Shown here: positions 42,724 through 52,930 of the stretch, piece by piece
How the letters are laid out: every line of letters begins with the position of its first letter
Position numbering within the stretch: position 1 is the stretch's first letter
DNA from: Roseateles_B sp041912595
GTDB taxonomy: Bacteria > Pseudomonadota > Gammaproteobacteria > Burkholderiales > Burkholderiaceae_C
Reading direction: 5' to 3'
Assembly: GCA_041912595.1 (NCBI GenBank)
Contig: JAYRMR010000011.1
Coordinates: 40,390 to 104,389, forward strand
DNA length: 64,000 nt
The notes under the pieces: generated by a model
The model's database searches: none
Told to the model about the DNA's origin: nothing
The model's input: only the letters and a program-made list of their open reading frames with translations
Program-made: the position numbers and the translations under genes

Positions 42724-43410
42724 ATGAACGCAACAACGTCCTCCCCCATCCCGCACGAGGCGGGCGACGAGGCCATCGACAAGCGGCGCGTGGCCGACCA
42801 GGCCTACGACGCGATCGAGAACCTCATCGCCACGCTGGCCCTGAAGCCGGGCGCGCCCATCGTCGAGGCCGAGCTGATCGAGCGCATCGGCCTCGGGCGC
42901 ACGCCCACGCGCGAAGCCCTGATGCGCCTGGTCGCCAATGGCCTGATCGTGCAGCTGCCGCGCCGCGGCCTGCTGGTCAGCGACATCCAGCTGGCCCAGC
43001 ATCTGGACCTGCTGGAGGCCCGCCGCGCACTGGAGCGGCTCATCGCCAGCACCAGCGCGCGCCGAGCGACGCCCCCGCAGCGCGAGGCCCTGCTGGCCTG
43101 CGCCGAGGAAATGACGGCCGCCGCCCGCGCCGGCAACCTCACCGCCTATCTCCAGGCCGACCAGGCCCTGGACCACGTCAACCACGCCGCCTGCCGCAAC
43201 CAGGCTGCCGTCGCCGCGGTGATCCCCATGGTCATCCAGTGCCGGCGCTTCTGGACCGCCTACCAGCACCAGGGCGACATGAGCGAAGGCGCGCGCTGCC
43301 ACCAGCTGCTCGCCGAAGCCATCGCCCAGGGGCAGAGCGAGGCGGCCGCGGCGGCGGCGGACCAACTGATGGATTACCTGCGGCAGTTCGCGCAGCAGGT
43401 GATCGCCTGA
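42724..43410 (+). CDS. GntR-family transcriptional regulator, FCD subfamily
   Basis: A 228-residue regulator with an N-terminal winged helix (about residues 20-85; PIVEAELIERIGLGRTPTREAL and GLIVQLPRRGLLVSDI) and an all-helical FCD ligand-binding domain (about 95-220) with the conserved DQALDHVNHAACRN and H-containing helices that bind metal and organic acid in the subfamily. It lies inside the hydroxyproline operon, so it probably senses a pathway intermediate and acts at the dyad upstream of the first gene. The start at 42724 lacks a strong ribosome-binding site. Confidence 0.9.
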   Translation: MNATTSSPIPHEAGDEAIDKRRVADQAYDAIENLIATLALKPGAPIVEAELIERIGLGRTPTREALMRLVANGLIVQLPRRGLLVSDIQLAQHLDLLEARRALERLIASTSARRATPPQREALLACAEEMTAAARAGNLTAYLQADQALDHVNHAACRNQAAVAAVIPMVIQCRRFWTAYQHQGDMSEGARCHQLLAEAIAQGQSEAAAAAADQLMDYLRQFAQQVIA

Positions 43411-43426
43411 GAGCCCTGCTTCCCCC

Positions 43427-44380
43427 ATGACGCCCATCACCCCCACCCGCATCATCGACTCCCACACCGGCGGCGAGCCCACGCGGCTCGTCGTCAGCGG
43501 CGGCCCGGACCTCGGCCGCGGCACCATGGCCGAGCGGCTGCAGCGCCTGCGCAGCGAGCACGACGCCTGGCGCCGCGCGCTGATGAACGAGCCGCGCGGA
43601 TCGGACGTGCTGGTGGGCGCCCTGCTGTGCGAGCCCGTCGACCCGGCGTGCGCGGCGGGGGTGATCTTCTTCAACAACGTCGGCTACCTCGGCATGTGCG
43701 GGCACGGCAGCATCGGCCTCGTCGCCACGCTGGCCTACCTGGGCCGGCTCCAGCCGGGCACGCACCGCATCGAGACCCCCGTGGGCGAGATCGCCGCCAC
43801 GCTCCACGAGGACGGCCGCGTGAGCATCGCCAATGTGCCGGCCTACCGCCTGGCGCGGCAGGTCCCGGTCGAGGTCGGCGGCCGCCGGCTTCATGGCGAC
43901 ATCGCCTGGGGCGGCAACTGGTTCTTCCTGTGCGACGACCACGGGCAAGACCTGACCCCGGATCGCACCGTCGCCCTCACGGCCTTCTCGGAGCAGGTGC
44001 GCCAGGCCCTCGTCGCACAGGGCATCACCGGCGCCGACGGGGCCGAGATCGACCATATCGAGCTGATCGGTCCCGCCGCGGATCCGGCCAACCACGGGCG
44101 CAACTTCGTGCTGTGTCCCGGCAGCGCCTATGACCGCTCGCCCTGCGGCACGGGCACCAGCGCGAAGCTGGCCTGCCTGGCGGCCGACGGCAAGCTGGCG
44201 CCCGGCGCCCAGTGGCTGCAGGAAAGCGTGATCGGCAGCGTCTTCGAAGGGCGCTTCCAGCCCGCGGGCGATGGCTCCGGCCGCATCCTGCCGACCATCA
44301 CCGGCCGCGCCTACGTGAACCTCGACGCGCAACTGATCTTCCAGCCCGGCGACCCCTTCGCCTGGGGCATCCCCCGCTGA
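43427..44380 (+). CDS. lhpA: 4-hydroxyproline 2-epimerase
   Basis: Converts trans-4-hydroxy-L-proline to cis-4-hydroxy-D-proline. The 317-residue proline-racemase-family protein begins with the substrate-binding DSHTGGEPTRL and has both catalytic cysteines, Cys91 in GMCGHGSIGL and Cys240 in SPCGTGTSA. Two cysteines fit an epimerase or racemase; trans-3-hydroxyproline dehydratases have Thr at the second site. Neighbouring D-hydroxyproline dehydrogenase genes favour 4-hydroxyproline over proline as substrate. It starts 16 bp after the regulator. Confidence 0.92.
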   Translation: MTPITPTRIIDSHTGGEPTRLVVSGGPDLGRGTMAERLQRLRSEHDAWRRALMNEPRGSDVLVGALLCEPVDPACAAGVIFFNNVGYLGMCGHGSIGLVATLAYLGRLQPGTHRIETPVGEIAATLHEDGRVSIANVPAYRLARQVPVEVGGRRLHGDIAWGGNWFFLCDDHGQDLTPDRTVALTAFSEQVRQALVAQGITGADGAEIDHIELIGPAADPANHGRNFVLCPGSAYDRSPCGTGTSAKLACLAADGKLAPGAQWLQESVIGSVFEGRFQPAGDGSGRILPTITGRAYVNLDAQLIFQPGDPFAWGIPR

Positions 44381-44390
44381 GACCGCGACC

Positions 44391-45521
44391 ATGCTGCAGG
44401 CCGATGTGCTGATCATCGGCGCCGGCATCGTCGGCGCCGCCTGCGCGCGCGAGTTCGCGCAGCGCGGGCTCTCGGTCGCGGTCGTCGAGCAGGCCGCGCC
44501 CGGCGGCGGCGCGACGGCGGCGTCCATGGGGCATCTGCTCGTCGTCGACGCCGAGGGCGCGAGCGACGCGCACGAGTACCGGCTCTCTCGCCGGTCCATG
44601 CAGAAATGGGCCGAGTGGCTGGCCGCCTCCCGCGACCACGGTCACGCGGCCGAGTTCCAGCGCTGCGGCACGCTGTGGCTGGCGGCAGATGACGAGGAAT
44701 GGCAGATCGCGCAGCGCAAGGCCGCGTGGCTGCAGTCCCAGGGGCTGGCCGCCGAGCTGCTGGACGCGACCGCGCTGCGGCAGGCCGAGCCGCTGCTGCA
44801 TCACCGGCTGGTGGGGGCGTTGCGCGTGCCGGCGGACGGCCGGGTCTATCCGCCCAAGGTCGTGCAGCAGTGGATGGACGAGTCGCGCGCGCTGCTGATC
44901 CGCGGCGAGGTGCAGGCACTGCATCCCGGCCGCGTGCGCCTCGCGGATGGCCGGGTCGTCAGCGCCGCCATGGTCGTGCTGTGCGGCGGCTTGGCCAGCC
45001 AGCGCTTCCTGCCCGAAGGCTGCCTCGTGCCGAAGAAGGGCCAGCTGGCCATCACCCAGGCCCGCGAGCAGACCCTGCGCCACCAGCTCGTCGAGCTGGG
45101 CTACCTCAAGAAGGCGCATCTGGTGGACGAGGACACCGTGTCCTTCAACGTCCAGCCGCGCCCGGCCGGGCAATGGTTGATCGGCTCCTCGCGGCAGATC
45201 GGCCGCGAGGACCGCGAGATCGACCTGCCCATGCTGCGTCGCATGCTGGCCTGCGCGGCCGACTACCTGCCCACGCTGCCGCAGCAGAGCCTGCTGCGCT
45301 GCTGGAGCGGCATCCGGCCGGCCAGCCGCGATGGCCAGCCGCTGATCGGCGCGCATCCCCAGCTGCGCAGCACCTGGGTCGCCTGCGGGCACGAGGGTCT
45401 GGGCATCACCACCTCGCTGGCCACGGCGGAATTGCTGGCGGACCTCAGCCTGGCCCAGCCCGCGGCGCTCGACGCCCATCCCTACGATCCCGCACGATTC
45501 CTGGCGGCACCGGCCCGATGA
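44391..45521 (+). CDS. lhpB: D-hydroxyproline dehydrogenase, DadA-like FAD subunit
   Basis: A 376-residue FAD-dependent amine oxidoreductase (DAO family). It has an N-terminal dinucleotide fold (DVLIIGAGIVGAACARE), the ATAASMGHLLVVD flavin-site segment, and RCWSGIRPASRDGQPLIG and ACGHEGLGITTSLATAELLAD near the C terminus. It probably oxidises cis-4-hydroxy-D-proline to the pyrroline imine, passing electrons through the two downstream subunits to the respiratory chain. The next gene overlaps its stop (ATGA). Sarcosine- or opine-oxidase beta subunits are the closest alternatives. Confidence 0.88.
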   Translation: MLQADVLIIGAGIVGAACAREFAQRGLSVAVVEQAAPGGGATAASMGHLLVVDAEGASDAHEYRLSRRSMQKWAEWLAASRDHGHAAEFQRCGTLWLAADDEEWQIAQRKAAWLQSQGLAAELLDATALRQAEPLLHHRLVGALRVPADGRVYPPKVVQQWMDESRALLIRGEVQALHPGRVRLADGRVVSAAMVVLCGGLASQRFLPEGCLVPKKGQLAITQAREQTLRHQLVELGYLKKAHLVDEDTVSFNVQPRPAGQWLIGSSRQIGREDREIDLPMLRRMLACAADYLPTLPQQSLLRCWSGIRPASRDGQPLIGAHPQLRSTWVACGHEGLGITTSLATAELLADLSLAQPAALDAHPYDPARFLAAPAR

Positions 45522-45763
45522 AGACACTCACGCTCCACATCAACGGCAGCCCGCGCGCCGTGCCCGAAGGCCTCACGGTGGCGGCGGCCCTGCGTCGCAG
45601 CGGCGTCGCGGTCTTCGGCCTGACGGCCCAGGGCGGCGCGCGCGATGTGTTCTGCGGCATGGGTCAGTGCCAGGCCTGCCGGGTGCGCATCGACGGCCAG
45701 GACGAATCCCTCGCCTGCATGCGACTGGTGGCCGACGGCATGCGGGTGGAGACGCTGGCATGA
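45518..45763 (+). CDS. Small [2Fe-2S] subunit of D-hydroxyproline dehydrogenase
   Basis: An 81-residue ferredoxin-like protein, the small subunit found in heteromeric sarcosine, opine and D-hydroxyproline dehydrogenases. The cluster ligands are visible as CGMGQCQAC followed by a fourth cysteine in ESLACMRLV. It overlaps both neighbours by ATGA, so its synthesis is tightly coupled to the two flavoprotein subunits. It would relay electrons between flavins. Confidence 0.88.
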   Translation: MKTLTLHINGSPRAVPEGLTVAAALRRSGVAVFGLTAQGGARDVFCGMGQCQACRVRIDGQDESLACMRLVADGMRVETLA

Positions 45764-47034
45764 GCGCGCTGCACGCCTCCCATCTCGTGGTCGGCAGCGG
45801 GCCGGCGGGCCTCGCGGCCGTGCAGACCCTGCTGCAGGCCGATGCCGACGTGCTGTGGATCGACAACCAGGCGACGGCCGGCGGCCAGATCTGGCGGGGC
45901 GGCCCGCAGGCGCAGGACGCCCAGGCCCGGCGCGTCGCCGCCCGCCTGCCGCAATGGCGGAACCACCCTCGCCTGCGCTACCTGCCCGCGCACATGGCCG
46001 TCGGCATCTCGCCGCAGGGCGGCGTCCTGGCACAGCCCCTGGCCGGCGGCCGGCTGCTCACCCTGCACGGTGAGCGCACGCTGCTGGCGCTCGGCGCCCG
46101 CGAGCTGCATGTGCCCGTGCCTGGCTGGGATCTGCCCGGCGTGACCGGCGCGGGCGGCCTGCAGGCGCTCGTCAAGGGCGGATGGCCCGTCGCCGGCCAG
46201 CGCGTGATGCTGGCGGGCAGCGGGCCACTGCTGCTGGCCACCGCGAAGACGCTTCAGGAGGCCGGCGCCCGGCTGCAAGGCATCGCCGAGCTGCATCGCT
46301 GGCAAGACCTGGCCCTCTTCGCCAGCCGGCTCGATGCCTCGCAATGGCGCCAGGCGCTGGCCCTGCGATGGCAGTTGCGCGGCGTGCCCTACCGCACCGG
46401 CGTGCAGGTCATCCGGGTGCTCGGCCAGGACCGGGTCGAAGGCGTGCGGCTGAGTGACGGCGAACGCGAATGGGACGAGCCCTGCGAAGCGCTGGGCCTC
46501 GGATTCGGTCTGATTCCCAACAGCGAGCTGGCGGCCATGCGCGGCTGCGAGACGGGGCCGGACGGGCGCATCCGCGTCGATGCGCAGCTGTGCACCAGCG
46601 TCCCGGGCGTGCATGCCGCGGGCGAGTGCACCGGCATCGGCGGCATGCGCAAGGCCTGGATCGAAGGCGAGCTCGCGGCCCGGGCCATGCTCGGCGCCGA
46701 GGCGCCCGGTGGCTTGCGGCGTGCACATGGCCGGGCCCTGCGCTTCGCGGACCGGCTCGCGCGCCACTTCGGTCCGACGCCGGCGCAATGGGCGCGCTGC
46801 ACGCCCGATGTGCGCGTGTGCCGCTGCGAGGGGGTTCGCCTGCGCGAGCTGCAGGCCTGGCCCAGCTGGCGCGAGGCCAAGCTGCAGACCCGCTGCGGCA
46901 TGGGCGCCTGCCAGGGGCGGATCTGCGGCCCGATCACCCAGCAGCTGATGGGCTGGCCCGAGGCCCACCCGCAGCGCGGCGTGCGCTTCCCGCTGCAGCC
47001 GCTGCCCATCGCCAGCCTGCTCGACGAGGACTGA
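45760..47034 (+). CDS. D-hydroxyproline dehydrogenase, NAD(P)/FAD-type subunit with BFD-like domain
   Basis: A 424-residue flavoprotein resembling HcnB/OoxA alpha subunits. It has an N-terminal dinucleotide fold (LVVGSGPAGLAAVQTL), a second one (RVMLAGSGPLLLATAKTL), GVHAAGECTGIGGMRKAWIEGELAA near residue 280, and a C-terminal BFD-like [2Fe-2S] domain with CRCEG and CGMGACQGRICGP cysteines. The start is the ATG at 45760-45762, overlapping the 2Fe-2S gene. It ends the operon; no aldehyde dehydrogenase or transporter for the pathway follows in this window. Confidence 0.87.
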   Translation: MSALHASHLVVGSGPAGLAAVQTLLQADADVLWIDNQATAGGQIWRGGPQAQDAQARRVAARLPQWRNHPRLRYLPAHMAVGISPQGGVLAQPLAGGRLLTLHGERTLLALGARELHVPVPGWDLPGVTGAGGLQALVKGGWPVAGQRVMLAGSGPLLLATAKTLQEAGARLQGIAELHRWQDLALFASRLDASQWRQALALRWQLRGVPYRTGVQVIRVLGQDRVEGVRLSDGEREWDEPCEALGLGFGLIPNSELAAMRGCETGPDGRIRVDAQLCTSVPGVHAAGECTGIGGMRKAWIEGELAARAMLGAEAPGGLRRAHGRALRFADRLARHFGPTPAQWARCTPDVRVCRCEGVRLRELQAWPSWREAKLQTRCGMGACQGRICGPITQQLMGWPEAHPQRGVRFPLQPLPIASLLDED

Positions 47035-47058
47035 ACGCCGCGGTGCGTGCCGCCACGC

Positions 47059-47628
47059 TCAGCGCTTGGGGCCCTCGATGCGCACGAGCTGGAAGTGGAC
47101 CTTGCTGCCGCGCTGCTGCAGGCTCACCAGGCGGTAGGCCTCGGGCTTGCCGGCCTTGAAGATCAGGCCGCCCTTCTCCGGCTTGTCGTCGTCGCAGCTC
47201 AGGACCTTCTCGTCCTTCTTCGTGCCGCCGGTGTTCTGGCTACAGTCCAGCACCGGGCCGTACTTGCCCAGGGCGTCCTTGTAGAAGCGGCTGACGGCCT
47301 CGAGGCTGTCGTCCGTCGCGAACTTGGTCACCACCAGCTTGAAGCCGAAGGTGCCGCCCCACAGCCCCATGGTCAGCGAGGCGGCGTCGTCCTTCTTGTC
47401 GAACTGCGGCACGGCGCCGGGATAGGCCGGCAGGCCGACGTCCGCCGGGGTCGCCTGGGCCTTGAACTCCACGCCGGCGCTGAAGCCGCTGGAGCTGGCA
47501 CTGCGGGCGGGCTTGTCACTCTGCGCCATCGCCGGCGCGGCCAGCAGCAGCGCCGCGGGCAGCACGAGGGCGGCCATCAGGCGGGAGGAGAGACGGCGGG
47601 AGACGGAGGACGAGCAGCGGGCATTCAT
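47059..47628 (-). CDS. Secreted hypothetical protein
   Basis: A 189-residue exported protein: a twin-arginine-free signal peptide (LMAALVLPAALLLAAPAMAQ), then a globular domain with VGLPAYPGAVPQFDKKDDAA, DDSLEAVSRFYKDALGKYG, two cysteines (VLDCSQN, VLSCDDD) and RLVSLQQRGSKVHFQLVRI. I do not recognise the family with certainty; the PAYPGA and VSRFYKDAL segments recall small periplasmic proteins annotated as hypothetical. A good AGGAG site precedes the ATG. It is convergent with the hydroxyproline operon, only 24 bp apart. Confidence 0.75.
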   Translation of the reverse strand: MNARCSSSVSRRLSSRLMAALVLPAALLLAAPAMAQSDKPARSASSSGFSAGVEFKAQATPADVGLPAYPGAVPQFDKKDDAASLTMGLWGGTFGFKLVVTKFATDDSLEAVSRFYKDALGKYGPVLDCSQNTGGTKKDEKVLSCDDDKPEKGGLIFKAGKPEAYRLVSLQQRGSKVHFQLVRIEGPKR

Positions 47629-47773
47629 GGGGCATCTCCTGGAAGACGGTCATTGGTCCCCAGGATATCGAGGCGCGCCGCTCCGGCTCCAGCGCGGCGC
47701 GACAGGCTGCAGCCCGGTCGCCCCGAGCGGAACCTCGCGCAGACGAAAGGGCGGGCCGCGAGCCCGCCGGCCC

Positions 47774-48505
47774 TCAGGCGGACTTGCGGGCGGCGCCCAG
47801 GTAGGTCTCGATCACGCGCGGGTCGCGTGCCAGCTCGGCGGCCGGCCCCTGCAGCGCGATCTCGCCCGTCTCCAGCACGTAGCCGTAGTCCGCCACCTCC
47901 AGCGCGGCACGGGCATTCTGCTCGATCAGCAGGATGCTCACGCCCGCCTCGCGCAGCTGCGCCACGATGCGGAAGATCTCCTTCACGATCAGCGGCGCCA
48001 GGCCCAGGCTGGGCTCGTCCAGCATCAGCAGCTTGGGCCGCGACATCAGCGCCCGCCCGACCGCGAGCATCTGGCGCTCGCCGCCCGACAGCGTGCCGGC
48101 CATCTGCTCGCGCCGCTCCTTGAGCCGGGGGAAGATCTGGTAGACCCGGTCCAGCTCGTCGCGCCACTCGCGCTGCCCGAGCCGCATCGGCCGGAAGCCG
48201 CCCAGCAGCAGGTTGTCGGCCACGCTCATGGTGGTGAAGAGCTCGCGCTTCTCCGGCACCAGGGCCATGCCGCGCATCACGCGGTCCTCGAGGCCGCAGC
48301 CCGTCAGGTCCTCGCCATCGAAGGTGATCTGGCCGCGCGAGGACAGCACGCCCATCAGGGCATTGAGCGTGGTGCTCTTGCCCGCGCCGTTGGGGCCGAT
48401 CACGGTCACGACCTGACCCTGCGCCAGGTCCAGGTCCAGCCCGCTGAGGACTTCGGCACGGCCGTAGCCGGCCTGCAGTCCGCGCACTTGCAGCAATTGC
48501 GTCAT
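47774..48505 (-). CDS. livF: ABC transporter ATP-binding protein LivF
   Basis: One of two ATPase components of a branched-chain amino-acid-type (HAAT) ABC importer. The 243-residue protein has Walker A (GPNGAGKST), the LSGGERQMLAVGRAL signature, Walker B (LLMLDEPSLGLAP) and the switch histidine region (ILLIEQNARAAL), all typical of LivF. It starts with an AGGAG site, 19 bp from the LivM-LivG fusion. The substrate cannot be told; besides branched-chain amino acids, such systems import urea, aromatic acids or amides. Confidence 0.93.
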   Translation of the reverse strand: MTQLLQVRGLQAGYGRAEVLSGLDLDLAQGQVVTVIGPNGAGKSTTLNALMGVLSSRGQITFDGEDLTGCGLEDRVMRGMALVPEKRELFTTMSVADNLLLGGFRPMRLGQREWRDELDRVYQIFPRLKERREQMAGTLSGGERQMLAVGRALMSRPKLLMLDEPSLGLAPLIVKEIFRIVAQLREAGVSILLIEQNARAALEVADYGYVLETGEIALQGPAAELARDPRVIETYLGAARKSA

Positions 48506-48524
48506 CGTCTCTCTCCTGCGCGGG

Positions 48525-50303
<1,779 letters not shown>

Positions 50304-50316
50304 GGGAGCCTCCTGC

Positions 50317-51351
50317 TCAGTGCTCTTCGCCATGCGGGTCGCGCAGGGAGCGCCACAGCAGCACGGGCAGGATGAAGGTGAAGACGATGACTTCCTTGTA
50401 GGCGCTGGCCCAGAAGGAGCTGAAGGATTCCAGCAGGCCCACCAGGACGGCGCCCAGCGCCGCCCCGGGGTAGCTGGCCAGTCCGGCGAACACCGCGGCC
50501 ACGAAGCCCTTGAGGCCGATCAGGAAGCCGCTGTCGTAGAAGATCGTCGTCGTCGGGCTGATCAGCAGGCCCGACAGCGCGCCGATGAACGCCGCCAGCG
50601 TGAAGGCCTGCTGACCGGCCGCGGTGCTGGAGATGCCCATCAGCCGTGCGCCCAGCCGGTTGACGGCCGTGGCCCGCAGCGCCTTGCCCCGCAGGCTGTG
50701 CTCGAAGAAGAGCCACAGGGCGGCGATCAGCATGCCGGCGGCGGCCATGATGATCACCGTCTGCCCCGAGAGGCTCAGCGGCCCGGCGGAGAAGCTGGCG
50801 TCCCAGAAGGCCGGGTTGCGTGAGCCCTCGGCGCCGAAGAACACCAGCCCGAGGCCCGTCAAGGCGAAGTGCACGCCCACCGACACGATCAGCAGCACCA
50901 GCACCGAGGCGTCCGCCAGGGACTGGTAGGCCAGGCGGTACACCTGCGCGCCCATGGGCGTGACGATCGCAAGGCTCAGCGCGGCCTGCACCGGCAGCGG
51001 CCACTGGCGCGGTGCCGCCCAGAGAGCCAGCGCGCCGATGAGCAGCCCGGGCAGCGCCTGCCGCGCCACCCGCATCAGCCCCCGCAGGCCTTGCCTGCCC
51101 TGCCAGGCCTGCCAACCGTCCAGCAGGGCCACGAGGGCGGTCATGAGCAGCAGGAAATGCACCGTCGCCGGCGTCTGCCCCTGTTGCAGGGCGGCCAGCG
51201 TCAGCGCCCCGAAGGCCACGAATTCGCCCTGGGGGATGAAGATCACCCGCGTCACCGCAAAGACCAGCACCGTGGCCAGTGCCAGCAGCGCATAGATGGC
51301 GCCATTGGTCAGCCCGTCCAGCGCGAGAATGCTTGCTATCGTGAAATCCAT
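50317..51351 (-). CDS. livH: ABC transporter permease LivH
   Basis: A 344-residue HAAT-family permease with about eight membrane segments. It begins MDFTIASILALDGLTNGAIYALLALATVLVF and has the conserved KALRATAVNRLGARLMGI cytoplasmic loop and FLIGLKGFVAAVFAGLASYPGAALGA. I chose the ATG at 51349-51351, which has a GAGGCGG site; a GTG six bases upstream is possible. With the fusion protein and LivF it forms the membrane part of an importer. No periplasmic binding protein (LivJ) is encoded in the window. Confidence 0.92.
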   Translation of the reverse strand: MDFTIASILALDGLTNGAIYALLALATVLVFAVTRVIFIPQGEFVAFGALTLAALQQGQTPATVHFLLLMTALVALLDGWQAWQGRQGLRGLMRVARQALPGLLIGALALWAAPRQWPLPVQAALSLAIVTPMGAQVYRLAYQSLADASVLVLLIVSVGVHFALTGLGLVFFGAEGSRNPAFWDASFSAGPLSLSGQTVIIMAAAGMLIAALWLFFEHSLRGKALRATAVNRLGARLMGISSTAAGQQAFTLAAFIGALSGLLISPTTTIFYDSGFLIGLKGFVAAVFAGLASYPGAALGAVLVGLLESFSSFWASAYKEVIVFTFILPVLLWRSLRDPHGEEH

Positions 51352-51441
51352 GGACACCGCCTCTTGTTGCGGCCCACTCTAAACAAAGCGCCTGACACGA
51401 CGCTTCGTGCCAACGCGCATTGACAAGGCTCAAGAAATAGT

Positions 51442-51453
51442 CCGACCGGTCGG
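51442..51453. promoter_or_regulatory. Perfect 12-bp palindrome CCGACCGGTCGG, candidate TetR-family operator
   Basis: The palindrome lies about 90 bp upstream of livH and 173 bp upstream of the divergent crotonase-family gene. GACCGGTC-centred palindromes are frequent operators of TetR-family repressors. No TetR gene is in the window. The remaining bases of this 274-bp interval show no other clear signal. Confidence 0.45.
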
Positions 51454-51625
51454 TCGACGAATTTGTGGCACTTTTGAGGCCTCGCCGGCGTCGACATTGA
51501 CGCCCCACGGACAGTCCGGGCGCTCCGAATGCGCGACGCACGCCCAATGCCCGAGCGGCTTGCTCGGGGAATGGCGCCCGCTGCCGGCCCCTACACTGGC
51601 GACGCCACCGATTTCACGCACCGCC

Positions 51626-52384
51626 ATGCCCCACCTCGCTCCCCGCCTGCACATCGACCAGCACCTGGCTTGCATCACGCTGCGGCGGCCGAAGGTGGCC
51701 AACCGCCTGGAGATTCAGGACCTGCAAACGCTGGAGCAGCACCTCGCGGTGGTCAACGAGACGGCGGACGTCCGCGTGCTGCTGCTGCAGAGCGAGGGCC
51801 GGCATTTCTGCAGCGGCTTCAACATTGGTGCCGTGCCGGGCGTCGATGCGGGCGCGCTGTTCGAACGGCTGACGGACGCCTGGGAGAACGCACGTCCGAT
51901 CACCATCGCCGCCATCCAGGGCGGCGTGTACGGCGGCGCCACCGATCTCGCGCTGGCCTGCGACTTCCGCCTCGGCACCCGCGCCTGCGAGATGTTCGTG
52001 CCGGCCGCCCGACTCGGCCTGCACTTCTACCGCGGCGGCATGACGCGCTACGTGAACCGCCTGGGCCTGGGCATGGCCAAGCGCATCCTGCTGGCCTGCG
52101 AGACGCTCGATGCGGAGGCCATGCTCGCCTGCGGCTTCCTCGACCGGCTGTATGCGGACGGGGACCTTCTGCAGGCCGAGGCGCAAGCCCTGGCGCAATC
52201 CCTTTGCGCGCTGGCCCCGCTGGCATTGGACGGCATGAAGCGCCACCTCAACGCCATCGCCCGCCATGAGCTTGACCCGGCCCAACTCGCGAGCGACATC
52301 GCCCGCGCCGGCGCCTCACGGGATCTGGCGGAAGGCGTTCAGGCCTGGCAGGAGCGCCGGACGCCGCGCTTCACCGGGTGCTAA
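51626..52384 (+). CDS. Crotonase (enoyl-CoA hydratase/isomerase) family protein with altered active site
   Basis: A 252-residue crotonase-fold protein. The oxyanion-hole segments are present (SEGRHFCSGFNIG and IQGGVYGGATDLALACDFRLG). The first catalytic glutamate of hydratases (GGGCELAL) is replaced by aspartate in GGATDLAL, and the second (PEIxLGL) by alanine in PAARLGLHF. So plain enoyl-CoA hydration is doubtful; an isomerase, thioesterase, decarboxylase or non-catalytic role is possible. The start is the ATG at 51626; a longer reading runs into the intergenic palindrome region. It is divergent from the Liv operon. Confidence 0.82.
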   Translation: MPHLAPRLHIDQHLACITLRRPKVANRLEIQDLQTLEQHLAVVNETADVRVLLLQSEGRHFCSGFNIGAVPGVDAGALFERLTDAWENARPITIAAIQGGVYGGATDLALACDFRLGTRACEMFVPAARLGLHFYRGGMTRYVNRLGLGMAKRILLACETLDAEAMLACGFLDRLYADGDLLQAEAQALAQSLCALAPLALDGMKRHLNAIARHELDPAQLASDIARAGASRDLAEGVQAWQERRTPRFTGC

Positions 52385-52582
52385 GTCCAGGGGCGACGCC
52401 TGGCCACGACCGGGCGGCCGCCCCATGAGCGGGGGACTGCGGCGAAATTCTCACCCCGGGCCTGCGCCGAACAGCGCCTGATGATGGAAAATAGAGGGTG
52501 TAGAAAGGCCGGTTTCTCGGGCAGAGGAAGCTCGGAAAGACCGGATCCTCGTCGTTTTACTCATATATCAGTCAGGACCAGC

Positions 52583-52822
52583 GTGGCCAAGGACAGTACC
52601 AAGACGACCATCGACGCCGATGGTCTGCGCTACCGATCAAAAGCTCCCGGCTCGCCTTTCGCGGCCACCTCTTCTTTCGGCGCGGCCACGATGTCGTGCT
52701 TTCTTTGCGGCAAGCACCGCCCTCGGGCCATGCTGAAGTCCAAGAAGCTGCTGGGCAAGTCCCAGCCGGTGTGCGCGCCCTCCTGCAAGGAACTCGAAGA
52801 GCAACTCAACACCAAGGGCTGA
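52583..52822 (+). CDS. Small CX2C-X21-CX3C zinc-ribbon-like protein, copy 1
   Basis: A 79-residue protein of unknown function with a GTG start at 52583. Key segments are DADGLRYRSK, GSPF, and SCFLCGKHRP...VCAPSC, giving CX2C-X21-CX3C, a spacing able to bind one zinc ion. It aligns along most of its length with the protein at 54222-54449, which supports the start (MAKDSTK against MSKDTYT). Longer in-frame upstream sequence has no counterpart. The T-run terminator at 52876-52908 follows. Possible nucleic-acid or protein binding is inference. Confidence 0.72.
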   Translation: MAKDSTKTTIDADGLRYRSKAPGSPFAATSSFGAATMSCFLCGKHRPRAMLKSKKLLGKSQPVCAPSCKELEEQLNTKG

Positions 52823-52875
52823 GCGCGCCCGCGCGACGGGCCGGGGCATCGCCCTTTCCCGTTCGCATCCTCCAG

Positions 52876-52908
52876 ACGGCCCGCGGCATCGCCCGGGCCG
52901 TTTTTTTT
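52876..52908 (+). terminator. Rho-independent terminator after small zinc-ribbon-like gene 1
   Basis: ACGGCCCG pairs with CGGGCCGT around a 10-nt loop and is followed by eight T residues. It lies 54 bp past the stop codon, between this gene and the convergent tdk. Confidence 0.9.
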
Positions 52909-52930
52909 CGTGGAGCGACGCTGCGCAGGC

